A stretch of 64,000 nt of DNA from Trichuris trichiura (taxonomy: Eukaryota; Nematoda; Enoplea; Trichinellida; Trichuridae): the NCBI GenBank assembly GCA_037903355.1, contig JBAJFE010000026.1, positions 7,564,001 to 7,628,000 of the forward strand. The letters run 5' to 3'. How positions within the stretch are numbered: the stretch's first letter is position 1; the number at the start of each line of letters is the position of its first letter. The position numbers were made by a program, and so were the translations under genes. The notes under the pieces are model-generated. The model saw only the letters and a list, made by a program, of their open reading frames with translations, was not told where the DNA came from and did no database searches. Positions 34,873 to 47,400 of the stretch are shown here, piece by piece.

Positions 34873-36614
34873 TCAAGGAGGACGTATATACGGTATCTGA
34901 ATAAAACGATCATTCGGGTGGCTACGACAGATTATAGCAATGCGACGACTTCGTGGCACTGGCTTCCCTGCGAAGACCGATTCGGAATCTGCCAAAGTTT
35001 CGTGCGTATACTTGTGACGAGCAGCGCCTCTAAAAACACAAGAACTGATGAGCTATCCGCCCTTTCGTAGTCCAAACTTGGCCAACTTAAAACATGCCAA
35101 CTGTTTGTTCTATCATCGCGTTCTGTATGTAAATTAAAGTGCATTATAGCGTTGTGATCTTCAAAACATGAACTGCCATTTTCTGCTACAGTGGTGGAAA
35201 GATGGATATACTTCCCTATGGACAACACATTCGTGTTATCAAATTGACTTAATGGAAAAACTGCATAAATATCAACAGCATGGGCGAATACTGCCCTATA
35301 GCGATGTACAACCAGCAACCTTCGATATAAACCAGAACCTCCTCGTACAAATGCAATGAAAAAACTTAAATCAACTCTGCCTAACCAATGTTGCCCACAA
35401 AGCGATCGACAGAATGAACATTTGCCCGCTAAAGCAAGAATGAAGCGCACTTACGAGTCTTTAGGAAAATTGCAAGGCGCCAAAATTACAAACAAAACCC
35501 GCAGCCGCAAAATCGAATTTTAAACGGTGAATTATGAACTTTAATCAAAGGTGTTAACGTAAAAAGTCTGTTTATTTTGAAGCAGAAGTGATTTGCAATG
35601 AATGTACCTGAATTTCGGTTATAAATTTTTCCTACTGTATTATAGCAAAACAAAGATTGAAAAATATGCTTTCAACGAAGCAAACTCCTTAATTGGTCAG
35701 CTCAGAGCGCCCAGTGCCATGATTGCGTTTTACACAATCCGGCACACTTGCTTATAGAAACAAGAATACTATTTACTTTAGAGAAGTTTGGGCTACTGGA
35801 GAAACGAATATTCATTTCGAATTTAAAGAAGTAATCAGCTTACTTCATAACGTACAAATCGCGACGCTTGACTAATACATCCACAGCCTGCTCGGGTCGA
35901 TGGCAACGACGCAGACGCAATACAACGTCGGACATCAAGTTCAGACCCGCTATGATATCACCGCAATACTGGAACAATAGAATGTTTGCTGATGGATGGA
36001 AAGCGATAATGTTACCCGGGTACTGTCGACGTGCGGTTTGACAACACCGTCTTTAGCCAAATCCAACACATGGACGCTACGCTGATCATCGGATTCGTTG
36101 GCGAAAGCAAATCTGCGAACACGATTAATGATTGCTTTGTTCTTCGCTTCCCAACAAGTTTTTTCAATCTCTCTATAATTGGTGATGGCCTGGAATAGAA
36201 AAAGAAAACGTTAGCGAATAATAAAATAGACGGCAGTTATGTGCCGCAGTAAGAGCAGACTGCTACAAGGCTTAGGGAAGGTAAACAAGCACCGTATACT
36301 TATACAGGGGAGCACCCATCTATAGGCAAAGGTCGACTTACGTCATCCCAATGTTCGCGCTCGTAACGATACATTTTTAAGGCACGCTCCGCTTCTTCGC
36401 ACAAAGCTTTCTCCTCTTCGGCCGTAACGAAATCGTTCTCCAATATGAAGTCCTCGCTGATTATCTCTTGTTCATCAGCCGTCCAGAAAGTCGTGTTCGG
36501 GTAATGAAATGGTATTTTTGTTTTTACAACAGCATTCACTACGTAATCGCGACGAGTCGTCGACAAAACACTGAATAATCGGTGTCGAGCGACGAGCCCT
36601 CTGCAGCTAAACAT
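34873..36614 (-). CDS. ALKBH7: ALKBH7, mitochondrial AlkB-family Fe(II)/2-oxoglutarate dioxygenase
   Basis: Four exons (36342-36614, 36016-36189, 35844-35968, 34873-35029) give 242 residues. The ATG at 36614 starts a basic, Ser/Arg-rich presequence (MFSCRGLVARHRLFSVLSTT) suited to mitochondrial import. ALKBH7 acts in the matrix in programmed necrosis and fat metabolism. Family landmarks are YRYEREHWDDAITNYREIEK, VHVLDLAKDGVVKPHVDS with the H-x-D iron ligands, IIAGLNLMSD, then GAARHKYTHETL with the distal His and PRSRRIAIICRS with the Arg that holds 2-oxoglutarate. All catalytic ligands are present. The last exon is separated by a 0.8 kb intron and is masked by a longer ORF in another frame. 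TMEM50 lies 330 bases upstream on the same strand. Confidence 0.93.
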
Positions 36615-36944
36615 CTTGACGGATGGCAAACGTTCGAAAGCACTGCAATACAGTAACTACCGTACGCTATCGTCAGGTACTTGACAATCCCAGCCTGTGA
36701 ATCACTGTTTTCATGCCTTTCTACTCAAAGCTAGTTTGCGCTATTGCTAAGCGTTATTGTTTCCATTTTTTGCGGAATATATTTTAATGACGATAAACAA
36801 TAGCAGAGCTGTTAAATTTTTCGTGCAATCGAATGCAAAGAGGGTTACGGAACAACGTGTACAAGGAACGAAAAGGAAAACAGAGCAGGTCGAGCTATTC
36901 CGATGAATTCGCGGTGGACAACGATGCGTACTCCATGTATCAGT

Positions 36945-37541
36945 TCAGTTCCAGGCGTCCTCACTGCGCCCGAACTTGTACAGCAGTGAAGCTAGGAAAA
37001 TGAACAAATTCTGCAAGAAAAGGGCAACGCCACGCGACTGGTGCTCCACGTCTTTGACAACGAAGTCTGAGAATAGAATCCATATCGACGCTATCAGGGA
37101 ACAAAAACCGATGACAAAGCCTAGCAGCAACCATAGGCGAGCCCCTAAACGAGAAAAAGAAAGAGAATTTTGGGGGATTCAAATTTCGCTGCGCAAAATT
37201 GCAACTCACCTCTGGTGCCCAAAAAGCTTTCGGACATCGCCTCTCCAAGAACTTGGCTATTGCTTACCGAACTTAACCTAAACAGTTGAACATTATTCAA
37301 TGGGATTTTAGCTTACAACAAGCCCTAACATGATCATGGAAATTGTGCTAAGAACTCCGCACGTGTAGTAGGCGTGCAGGAAACCTTCCGGGGTATTCGA
37401 CGGATACGCTGCCGCGACGTCAATGATAATCCACCATCCAATGAAGAAAAGAATGCCGGACGCAATGGACGCAATGGAATTGCGCTTTTCGCGAAAGTCA
37501 AAATTTACGTTGAGGCGTACGTCGCGCAAAAAGCCTTCCAT
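36945..37541 (-). CDS. TMEM50: TMEM50-family four-pass membrane protein
   Basis: TMEM50A/B are small four-helix proteins of the ER and endosomes with poorly known function. Exon 1 (37317-37541) starts MEGFLRDVRLNV and has EKRNSIASIASGILFFIGWW and YYTCGVLSTISMIM. Exon 2 (about 37210-37268) encodes VSNSQVLGEAMSESFLGTR. Exon 3 (36945-37144) encodes GARLWLLLGFVIGFCSLIAS, VALFLQNLFIFLASLLYKFG and RSEDAWN at the end, all close to human. Exons 2 and 3 join cleanly at GTGAGT...TTTAG. Exons 1 and 2 do not: the donor GTT|GTAAGC and the available AG acceptors leave the wrong phase. That junction is either non-canonical or carries a one-base error. Confidence 0.9.
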
Positions 37542-38545
37542 GGCCACTTACGAACTTCAAGGTGGCTTCCTAGGAACGGGTTTCAGAAGCGGCACAGTAG
37601 TGCACAAAACCTTGAGCATCATTCAGCTGGATGTTATGCATTATATTCAATAAAGCAACTTGTAAAAGTCTGCAGTTACACAGCTGGCTGTTTACTGGAC
37701 GCACGGATCTTTTACCTGCAGAATAGTTAGACGAGTGGATTGCTTGTATTTTAGGCAGCGGTGATAATCCTGACTGCGCTGTACAGTTTATGTTACCATG
37801 GCGTACTGGCGCATGCGCAAACGAATCTGATAGTCGTCGTTTCCTTCGGCTTGTTTTCGTTTTAGCAACCATTGCGCATATGCCTGTCATGACAACTTGG
37901 AAAGCCGGCTTTTCCTAGCTGCTTATCGATCTGAGCAACCGCCCAACCGGTTAGCCGACAGGTTTTGGACCTTTGGGTGCTTCCACGCTTGCGCGTTTAT
38001 TTCAAAAGTGTCGTCTTTGCCTTCATTGGCCTCCGCGACAATACCGGTTCCGCCAGCACCGCAGACTGGTAAGCGTTCCGTGGATGATTCTGCTTTTTGA
38101 TCATAGGCCGCTTGCGTGCTCCAGTTTTAAAATTTGCTCTTTATTCAGCAACCGATTGCGCACTGCCAGTAGGAGCGTAAGTAGTCGTCTTGCCGTTGAG
38201 CTTCAATTTTGTTTTCTGCTGTAATTTCGCTTAACTTCTTGACAGTACGTAACTTTTTAAAAATGCGCTCCATCTGTTGCTTATACCTTCTTATAGGCTA
38301 TTCCTAATGAGCGTTTGCAAATAACTAGCAGTGTTGTTGTTGTTGTTGCTGCCATAATGACCTTGTGGCTGATTGATGAATGTGATATTTCAGCTTTCTT
38401 ACCATTGGCAGCCAATAAGAAAGGCCGCGTTGCACGTCTCCTATATTAGGTCCTATTTTTCGACCGAACGTTACCTATCGGTTGATGGTTGCTACCTTGG
38501 GTCTGTGGTTGACCATTTTGTTCACTTAAAACTTCAAAGCTCAAG
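37542..38545. other. Divergent spacer between TMEM50 and the two-pass membrane gene
   Basis: Several open frames (37570-37890 on minus, 37897-38224 on plus) are present but none shows a family or splice context. A short GTT microsatellite lies within it. Confidence 0.45.
38333..38349 (+). repeat. (GTT)n microsatellite
   Basis: Five perfect GTT units followed by GC (GTTGTTGTTGTTGTTGC) in non-coding sequence upstream of the gene at 38546. Confidence 0.8.
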
Positions 38546-41500
38546 ATGGCGTCGGTTAGCCAGTCGGAAAGCCATCGAGATTTCCAGCACGGCGATCCGA
38601 AACCGTAAAGCAAACAGATCATTGTTGCATCTCCTTTGCTCAACCTTTTAACCTAGACTTGGAATGTTTGGCGCTCCGGCATGTCATTGTACCTCCATCG
38701 TTCTTGCCCTGTGCGTAAGCCTGTCCGGCTTGATGTTGGCTGGCACGGGAGCTTGCATCTGCGGATTCCTATGGCACGACATGACTCCGAAAGTATGGTG
38801 TCAAACCATTTTCTTACTTGCTTATATCCGATCATTTGCGCGACCCCTCTTTGCATCTTCTACGTTCAACAAAAACTAGTCTTTCCGACCAGACAGAAGC
38901 CTGTTGTCGTACTTGTTTTCTCCTCAATTCCTCCTGGGAAAAGAGCGAATGCTATTCATTTATTGCCCATCTCCAAACATGGATTTCCTCCTAATCAATT
39001 TTGCTGATTTTATGGTTAGTTAAGTACAGGCTGCTATGTAACGGGTTGCGCATGTTTCCATGTCTGATATTAGTAGGAATAGACGACTCGTTCACCTGCC
39101 CGATTTGGCAATGAGTCAACCGGTAAAGATACAGCGTTTGCGTTTTTTACAAGCTCGTATTCTTGCCCAAGTGTGACCCACTTTTGGCGTACATTTCTTT
39201 CTGCAGCAATAGGTGATTCATTATTTTCTGATCAATTCGTAGTCGAAGTCATTCGAGCAGCTTCAAGGTCGCACTGCATACATTATTCACGAGTAAGTTG
39301 TGGTACAGGTTCAATACGAAGTCGCTTAATTTTGAGCTACAGTTTGTTTCTGATCAGTCTGAAACTCCATTGATGAATAATATTTTTTTTATCCTTTTTG
39401 GTTTTTGAGCTGGACTTAAGCAATCGACCGCCTAAAAGAGTAGTGGGCCGGTTGAATTCTATTTCAGCAGGTAGAAGAAATTCTCTTGAAAGAATATGAA
39501 CGCACGTATAGGCTTGTTAAACTTTCCAGTTCTATCTTTGTCAATCTATTATAGTTGTTTGCTCCTAACCGAAGGTTTCACTGACTGTAGCACATCAGCC
39601 ACGGAACGTGCAACGAAAAGGTTATTGAACCTTAGCGACGAAATCTATAGGAAAACTGTCGTCGTAGTGAAAATTTCACGGAAGTTCTCTAAGGCACCTA
39701 AGCAGCCAATTGCTTCGTCGCACTTCGAGTTGCTCTGCTTTATTTGTTTAATCCGCTTAATCAATGATAATCTGTTCAGGTGTTGTCATCACCTTTCAGT
39801 TCAGGTGTTCTTTGTTCAGAGCGCTTTGAACATTTAAGTAAAGACTTCATCCCTTCATTAATATGCCCATTTCTTCGTAGAGCGCTGCTAAGCGAGCATG
39901 TCAACTTTCAAAAGTCTGAGTGTCGAATTCTACCCTGACAATCGCTTACATGCGAGTAGTTGGGTTGATTTTCGTACCACGTGACGTTTTGTATGTCAGT
40001 TTTGCAATTCGACCAAAGGCGTCTACGTCCTTTGAATCTGCTGTACCTTTAAGCAAGCGCAACATAATGAATTGGGACCTCGTCTTAGCTACCCCACCGT
40101 CATACTGTAAATTTGCCAGTCATCCTGTTCTGCCATCGTCAAAGCCTAAGCCGGAACATAGAGCTTACATTTTGGCTTAGGCAAGGGCACAGTAACATAG
40201 CGGGCATGCTCGCGAGAAAAAAAAACTGTATTCTTAATTCGGCGTAACGGCTAAGGGACAAGATCCATAACAGTAGTGGTAATAACAATAGTAAGAATAG
40301 TAATCCATGTTAGGTGTGCGTCTTTTCGCCATATTACGTGAAATGAATTAAAGAGAGTAAATGATATTCTGCCGTCGTGAAGGTAAAGCTGAACTTAGAG
40401 AAATGAAGTGTTGATTGGTGAATTGAGTATAATGCTTGTGCTGTCTACTTGAACTCAGACATTATCTCGTCGGTTCCCGATAAAAGATATATTTTTGGTA
40501 TAATTTTTCTGTTAAGAAAATGGAAATTTCCTTTGCAACTTTTCGAACTGCTTTACGCCGCCCTCCGCTTCGGCGGGTTGTGGAGCGTTTTCGCTCAGCG
40601 ATATGGGTATGTAAGGACTGGGTTATGCGAGCGTTACTGTACGCTTTTGATATTCCTTGCTCATTTTTTTGCAATCCTAAGGGAAGTCCTTTTCTTACAT
40701 TAAAATAAAATTTTGGGTAGGCGTGTAGCGGGAACGTATTGACGTAATAAAGCTTGTCAAAATTGGCACAGTAGTTGGGAAACAGTAGAATAGCTTTTAT
40801 TCGACTGCCAGATTATGGGAAGATATTACGAAGGGAAGGACTGTAATTGATTTCAAAGAAACAGGGGATATCCGTCGCAGCAAAACAGTTGTCGGAGTCG
40901 ACCCGAAAGCGGGAAATTGGTCAGGAAAAGTCTTGACGCCTTTCTTTTTTGAGGTCAGTCGTAGTGGCGAAAAAGAGGGGCATTAACCGCCGTGCTTTTT
41001 TATTTATCTTGCTGCCTGTACAATGAGATATTTTGAAATTGTCGAGAAAGGTCAAAATCTTCGGAGTTACTTCCCCGCAAAGATCCCAACGGTTACCCTT
41101 GCGCTACCCTGTTTCTTAAGGCGGGGAACAGTTTCGTAGGGCGCAATTTTTAAAACTGTTGGTCAATGCGCTGCATACCTCAATGCTATTGCTTAGGTTA
41201 GGCAAATGATTGTATTTTGTTATGCTTAGTATTCAAGGATAGAACGCTGTTCTGTCCTACAACCTAATCTTTGAAGTATACAACGCATCTTTCCTCGTGT
41301 TAGAACTTGAATATAGGCCTTCTCGTTAAGCAGGAATTACCCAGGATTTGGTGAATTATTTTGGATTTCTGGTCATTCGTTGAAATAAGCGCGGCGCTAA
41401 TAGTTTAACGCGGTATTCCATGATTTTTTGTTTGCTGGCCAATAGAGCAAAGGTTTACCTTTTACGTTTCCATTTTTCTTATTTTCAAACTGTGTTCAGT

Positions 41501-42603
41501 TCTTTTAAAAATGGGTTGAAAGTATACTGTTGCTGTACAGTCGTTAGGTGTAATTGTGTTTGCATGTTCCATCTATTCAAGTTGCGTCATTTGCCGGTCC
41601 TGAATTGTTACTGACAGATGCCTGAACTTGCATATGGAGTTGCGGAAAACATTACTTAATTTTGTAATAGTCTGCGGTATACCAGATATCTTGCATTTGC
41701 TTAGCGATATTGGAACGATCTCAAATTTCTTTTGTAGTCATCCCTTTCTTGTAGTCGCAAAGCGGAGTGTAGCCAAACCTGGAGGGCATTTGTACCTGTA
41801 GGCTATCCCAGATTGTTTCGCCTCCAGACTCTTAGGCAGGTCTGAAATTCCGTTGCCTACACGAACAAACAGCTCCGAACGGGATGTTCTTTTATAGCAA
41901 TAAAGGAAATGCAGGTATCTTTGTTTCTATACACGTTTTACGGCAAGGGAATGCGTGTCATTTGCTTCTGCTAGGCACGAACTTTTTGGAAGTATGTTGC
42001 CTCAGAGTTTCCCCTAGAAATTGTTAAGATGACTTGCACTGACTAAAATTCTATGTAAATGGAAACGTGATAAATAGCTAGAAATAGCGGCTAGTCTAAT
42101 CACTTCATTTAGCAAGTTGTGATCAGCGCTGATCATTGACATCATTACGCCTCGAACCGAAATAGTTTTATACCAGCAATAGTCGATTGTTTTGCAGATA
42201 CTCGGCCTGGCGCTGATGGGAATTGGACTCTCCATGATACTCACCGGCTTTGTAATGTTTTTGTACGACGGTATGATGAAGAGGAGAAAGTTACAAGAGT
42301 CGGTTGGTCACTCAATGGCAGTTTTGTGCTAATATGCAAAGTATTTGATTTTTAGACCCATTCACTGACCAACGAGGTGCAGATGCAAACATCCGAGGGC
42401 AGCGCCAGGCAGGGTTGATCATCTGTCATTCAATTTTTCTTTTACTATCATTTTGAAGGATGTTTGCGCCTCCCTCCTACGACGACGTTCTTCAAGAAAA
42501 CGTGCAATACAGGGAGGAGGCTTCCGGCGGTGGTCGAAGCGACCGCCTTTCCTATTTCACCGCGGTACGTAGTGCGAAGGTGACATCCACTACAGCCGTG
42601 TGA
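38546..42603 (+). CDS. Two-pass membrane protein with a PPSY tail
   Basis: Five exons (38546-38604, 38657-38792, 42198-42270, 42356-42413, 42459-42603) join in phase to 156 residues. The N-terminus MASVSQSESHRDFQHGDPK is polar. It is followed by helix 1 (SIVLALCVSLSGLMLAGTG), a loop WHDMTPK, and helix 2 (LGLALMGIGLSMILTGFVMF). The cytosolic tail runs DDPFTDQRGADANIRGQRQ, then FAPPSYDDVLQEN, and ends TSTTAV. PPSY resembles a WW-domain or late-domain motif. The helix-loop-helix layout is like small PIRT/TMEM100-type proteins but that is only a resemblance. Each exon is flanked by good GT and AG sites. Intron 2 is 3.4 kb with no evident nested gene. No single exon is long enough to stand out alone. 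Confidence 0.72.
38793..42197. other. 3.4 kb intron 2 of the two-pass membrane gene
   Basis: Only short frames occur (39496-39837 and 40449-40703 on plus are the longest) with no family. GCCTAAGCC at about 40145 and GGCTTAGGCAAGGGCA near 40172 resemble the telomere-like words of golgin-84 intron 6. Confidence 0.45.
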
Positions 42604-43915
42604 CGACAGAAGCACTGTTACCATAGTAGTCGATCTCGCCTCTGCGGCCATGCACATGGTGTGGTTCTCCTCGCTATAAACTATTTTCAGGTTCATTATT
42701 GTTTGTTGAATTTAACATGTCTGCCCTTTTCATTCCATACGCCTCCTTATTTTACCGTCTCTTAGTGGACCAAATGATATGTATATCTGTTCTGCACCTT
42801 ACTGCTTCTACAAGTCGGTAGTCCTCAGTCGATAAGAGCCCAGTTTTAACGTGCTGCTTTTTTTGAAGGCCGCGCCTTTTCTAGCCCGTTGTTCATTCAT
42901 TGCTCAGCTCGTTTCTGCCAGCAACCATATTAATAGTCCCAAGCCACAATATTCAACAGAACGAGTGGATAATAGTTTACTGTGCGCAAAGTAAACTTAG
43001 TCGCAGGAAAAGTGCTTTACCGTTAGCGACAAGTCCTCGCTTTACTCGCAGGTGGATAATTATTTCCCATATAACCTTTCGCCGGGATATATTGAAGAAT
43101 CCAACGAGAGCGCTGCGTGCTTTGTGTTGTAAGCATTCTTTGTTAACAGGCTTTGGGGAATTTCTACAACAAATTGTGCCATTTGTTATTCGTGGGCGGC
43201 AAAACGGTACAGGCTAACCGCGATTCTTCTCGTTGTTAAGTTGATCCAAGAAAGTTAGCTGCTTGAGTACGTCGCGTTTTAGCGGTTGCCAACCGACTGA
43301 AATTGATAAGTTACAAATCATGTTAAAAGCAACACTTTATATCAGTCTCGCATTTTTCCTGCAACATGTTAACCGTTTGTTAGTGCGTAAGAGCACAAAC
43401 CTGAATGGCGAAACGCTATTGCTTCTATAACGTGCTAATAAACAGTTTCCATTCGTTGCGGAATGATTAAGAGTTACAGGTAAACTTTGCCCACTCATTT
43501 TCAATGTTCCTTTGTTCTTATCCTCCTTAAACGCTTTGATTAGAAGCTATTGGCGGGAATAAATATTTCGGCATACTTTCTTTCGAAGATTTTATCGATT
43601 GATTGGATGACTAACTTTTCCTTATGGATAAGCGCGTGTATTCTATGGCAGTCGCGTTTGGAATGCTATATCGCCATTGAACTCCATATCATATCGAGTT
43701 CCCTTCGCATGTTTAGTTTAGAAATTTTTCCGCTGATTCTTAGCCCAGTTATAACCTTAATAGTTGATGAAGATGTCTGCTTCTATTCATCGTACGTTTC
43801 CTTGCGTTTTCAGCGCTTTTAAAAGCGGGAACTTAATGGTACACGTTTAGGTCTTTTGCTTTTGGCATTAGCATAAAGCACGTAGACGGTAACGTTTATG
43901 AGTATCGGTACTTAC
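42604..43915. other. No recognised gene
   Basis: AT-rich, with short frames only. The 3' exons of the minus-strand gene at 43916 should lie here but were not identified. Confidence 0.4.
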
Positions 43916-44454
43916 TTCCCCTTCTGGCCATTTTTTTCAAATTTTTAAGTCGCTAGAATAAAGTTTTTGTTGAAGTTACTGAATACGTTATGAACCGCCT
44001 TACCCTGAAATTTTTGCCTTGAAAAGGCAATGCGAAGACCTCGTACGTATCGGCTACTTTTTCTTGCTGGATCCCTTTTCCTGTGGAGTATTGGAAGTGA
44101 GCGGATAGGCAACTTTTCAACATTACCAACCGTTTTGTAATGACCACTGCGACGGTTCGGTGTTAGGTTGATTTTCTGCCTGGAATTAGTTTTTAGCGCT
44201 CGACTCTTGTAGCTAATACGACTTGCCTCCTGTAGACGAAACTGCGGAGCGGCTGCTTCAGTTGGATACCAGTTGACGAATGTCGGCCAATGAACCTGCT
44301 TGTCAGGTATCTCCCAGTTTGCAATTGAAACCGGTAGACTATCTGAAGGCAAGATTGGTAATGCATCGGGGTATTTCGGACGTCCATTGCGCGTACCGAC
44401 ATTGTAGAAGCGGAAAAGAGATATCAACATCAGGGCACCTAGCGACACTGCCAT
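43916..44454 (-). CDS. Hypothetical protein with hydrophobic N-terminus (3' end not found)
   Basis: The ATG at 44454 begins MAVSLGALMLISLFRFYNV, a signal peptide or membrane anchor. The unspliced frame stays open for 169 codons, but better sequence comes from splicing: 44397-44454, 44127-44342, 44004-44080, 43916-43952, with introns of 54, 46 and 51 nt. The spliced product has IANWEIPDKQVHWPTFVNWY, then KGIQQEKVADTYEVFALPFQ and a basic RRLKNLKKMARRG, and ends at a donor GGAA|GTAAGT, so it continues to the left. I do not recognise it. The unspliced 169-codon reading is the alternative. Confidence 0.5.
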
Positions 44455-47400
44455 ATTTCCCTCTTATGGGTGCAAGTGAGATCGGCGTGCAATTTAAAAC
44501 CCGCTAGCGCGTTGCTGCCCGCAATCGCTCTGGAATTCAAAGCATTCGTCGCCGACGCTGCGGAAGCAAATATGACCGAGCAGTTGAGGAAAACAAAACG
44601 TTACGTTAACGGTGGTCAAAGGAATTTTTCAGACTTTTATGGCCGCCCAAGTTTGATTAATCGGTCCAACACTGTCCACCTGATTGAAAGCAATTAACAT
44701 AAGATGAGTGAGCTACAAAAGCAGCCATCTGACGAAAATTAGGTTTACCCCACCGTCGATTTTCCATCTTGTTCGATACCCTTTTGCTGGCATTGTTTTT
44801 TTAATGCCCTTCTGTAAACGTGTACGTCGAAATTACTTGTTACTGATGCTGCCAATCAACTATTTATTATGCGGATGTTCCATCGTAATAGTTTTCAATA
44901 AGCCCAAATTCGCTAACAAATAGTGATTGTCACCTGTTGCATGGCTTTGACGTGGAACTTATTGCTCGTTATGGTTCACTTGCGCTGCACGTGCAATAGC
45001 AACATTATGATCATCATACCTTTTCCACAGTAATCGTGCACTGTTACATGCAGTGAAAGAATTGAAGAGTGACTAACGAGTGCAGAGCCTTAAGCGCGTT
45101 GGACAAAAGAATTTTACTCTGTGCCGATTCACGACTGATGCTCCACAATGTCCAACAGGAGCATATTTCCAACTGAAACGTTGTGCATTGAAATTTGTAT
45201 GCTCGTATCCATAGGCAAGGAAATATCAAACTGATGTCTGATTTTTCTCTCACGAAAAGTTAGAGACATGCGTACGCATTCTGCCAGAGATTTACTTCGG
45301 TTGCTGATCATGCATTAGAGTTGATTGACTCTGTTAAAATGAGGCGATGAAATTAGAGATGTGAAGAAGCAGAATGCTGATGTATTCAGCATTATTCAAT
45401 TGGAGGTTATAATAATACAAGCTAATCTTTGTTCATTCAGCGTTTGGAAGACTGAATGGGCGAGCCGACAGTCGCGTTGTGAATAGATAATTCATATTTT
45501 TTTCGAGCCTTTAGAACGCTCTATGCTATTATCGCTACATGGAGAAGATGTAGAGCGATGCAACCAATAATGCTGTTTTCTTGAGTAAAAGTCAGACAGG
45601 GCAATCGCGTCCTTCAAGGAATGCAAAGCATTTTGTATTGCCATAAAGGCACGCTAGTAAAACTTTCATTTAAACACCAATGTTTCATGCTTGTTCACAG
45701 CACAGTTGTACGAGAAGTATTAACAGTACAAGTTAAATATTGAGCTTTTAACATATCGTTAGTTAACTAAGGAAGACGTCATTATACATCGAAGCTGAAG
45801 GCCGAACAAGGTAGTATGAGACGTTCTGTTTTTATCTTTAAAATTAAAGAATTTGTTTGAACACTTCTTGCCGCATTTGCAACGAAATACACAAATGCGC
45901 AATCCGTTGTCGGTGAAAACCATTGTTGTACTTGAACGTGACCTGTAGCCAGTTTCGTATGATTTTCATTTCACTTACCCATTTGTCGTTATGCGCACCC
46001 TTAATAGAACGTTAATGGATTGTGAGAGAGTATTTGCTTCTAGCGATCGTTGGTGACCGTTCGGAAAAATTCCTAAACCCTTTTAGTGGGCCACATGACT
46101 CCATGTATCGACATGCAACATTCGAAAAGCTATGGAAAAAAATAAAAACTTGACACGTTCTTCTAGCTTTTTATTTACGCTTTATAATTTACAACTTTGA
46201 CATGGAGGTAGTGAAAACTTCAATATATAAGCCGTCCGTGCAAAGATGAGGAAATATTACTGTTTATAGTTAGCAAAGTGGTTGCAATGGACTTGAAGGC
46301 CGAAGGGAAATTGTTATAGGACCTGCGGACGCCAGTCTTAAAATCTGTATTAATTCAAGGCATTATGAATTGAAGTTTTGAATGCCCGTCCCCGTTCGAG
46401 CCCAACGATTCATTACCTGCACTAGTATATATGATGAAAAATTCTTTGCTTTACGATCGTCTTTCTGGAAACATATTAACAGGCCTGTTTCCTTTTTTCG
46501 TAGGCACATCCCATGACCATCAAAAACTTTTTTTTTCCAGTTGCATCAAATTTTAGTCGCTGCATGATAATAGCATGCCTGCTTAGTGCACCGCAAACAA
46601 AATGTCGGATCTTTTTCGTTAGACGCGCTGGCAGCACTGCAGATGGAGCGAAAACCGAATTCCGTTAGTACAGACAAGAAGGTTAAAGCCAAGCCTTTTG
46701 TTCAGCCTAAAACGTCCAGTTGCTTTAGTTTAGGTTGGCTGCGGTTACTTGGACTATTCGAACTTGATTTCAGTTCCGCCTATAGTACTCCTTCGTTTAG
46801 TGGAAAAAATTCCAAAAAAGTCCCTCTTTCCAAGCTCACTTTCTTCGAGAGTGCATGAATAAGACCAGCGGCGTGTTCGAAATGGTTTTTAGTATCAAAA
46901 ACACTATCAGTCAGTCGCATCCAACAGCGGCGCTTATGCGCACGGTGTCACTTTGGACATTGTTTACATTTTGTCTACGGCTAAAACATTGTCGCCACGT
47001 CGGGCGGCAAATAAGAGAACTCTTTTTTTTACAATTTAAAAAAAACTGTGCGAGGTCAGATTTGCCTTAAATATGTACAGAAAAATCAAGTTTAACTTAA
47101 GAATTCAACTGAACAGGCTTGAGTGTAGAATTAAAGCAGTGCTAGCAGCAAAATAGTGGAAGTTAGCCGATTGCCTACCTAGTTATCACTATTTTACAGT
47201 GCGGTACGTTGGAGATAAGCAGTTCTCAGTTTGTTGCTAAGTCTTTAAGTGCAAACGTAAGCTGCGTGAATTGGGTGTGCTTTTTGCGTACTGGACGTGC
47301 CGCATCTAATGGCTTCCCTGCTTCATTTAATGGAGGAGAATACATCATCATCTGGTACTTCATTTCTTTGTATATTAATAAGTAAACGTAGGAAAGTGTA

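Noticed and set aside
34932..35450. 172-codon ORF on the minus strand
   Set aside because: It starts with GTG, has no family, and overlaps the real ALKBH7 last exon in a different frame.
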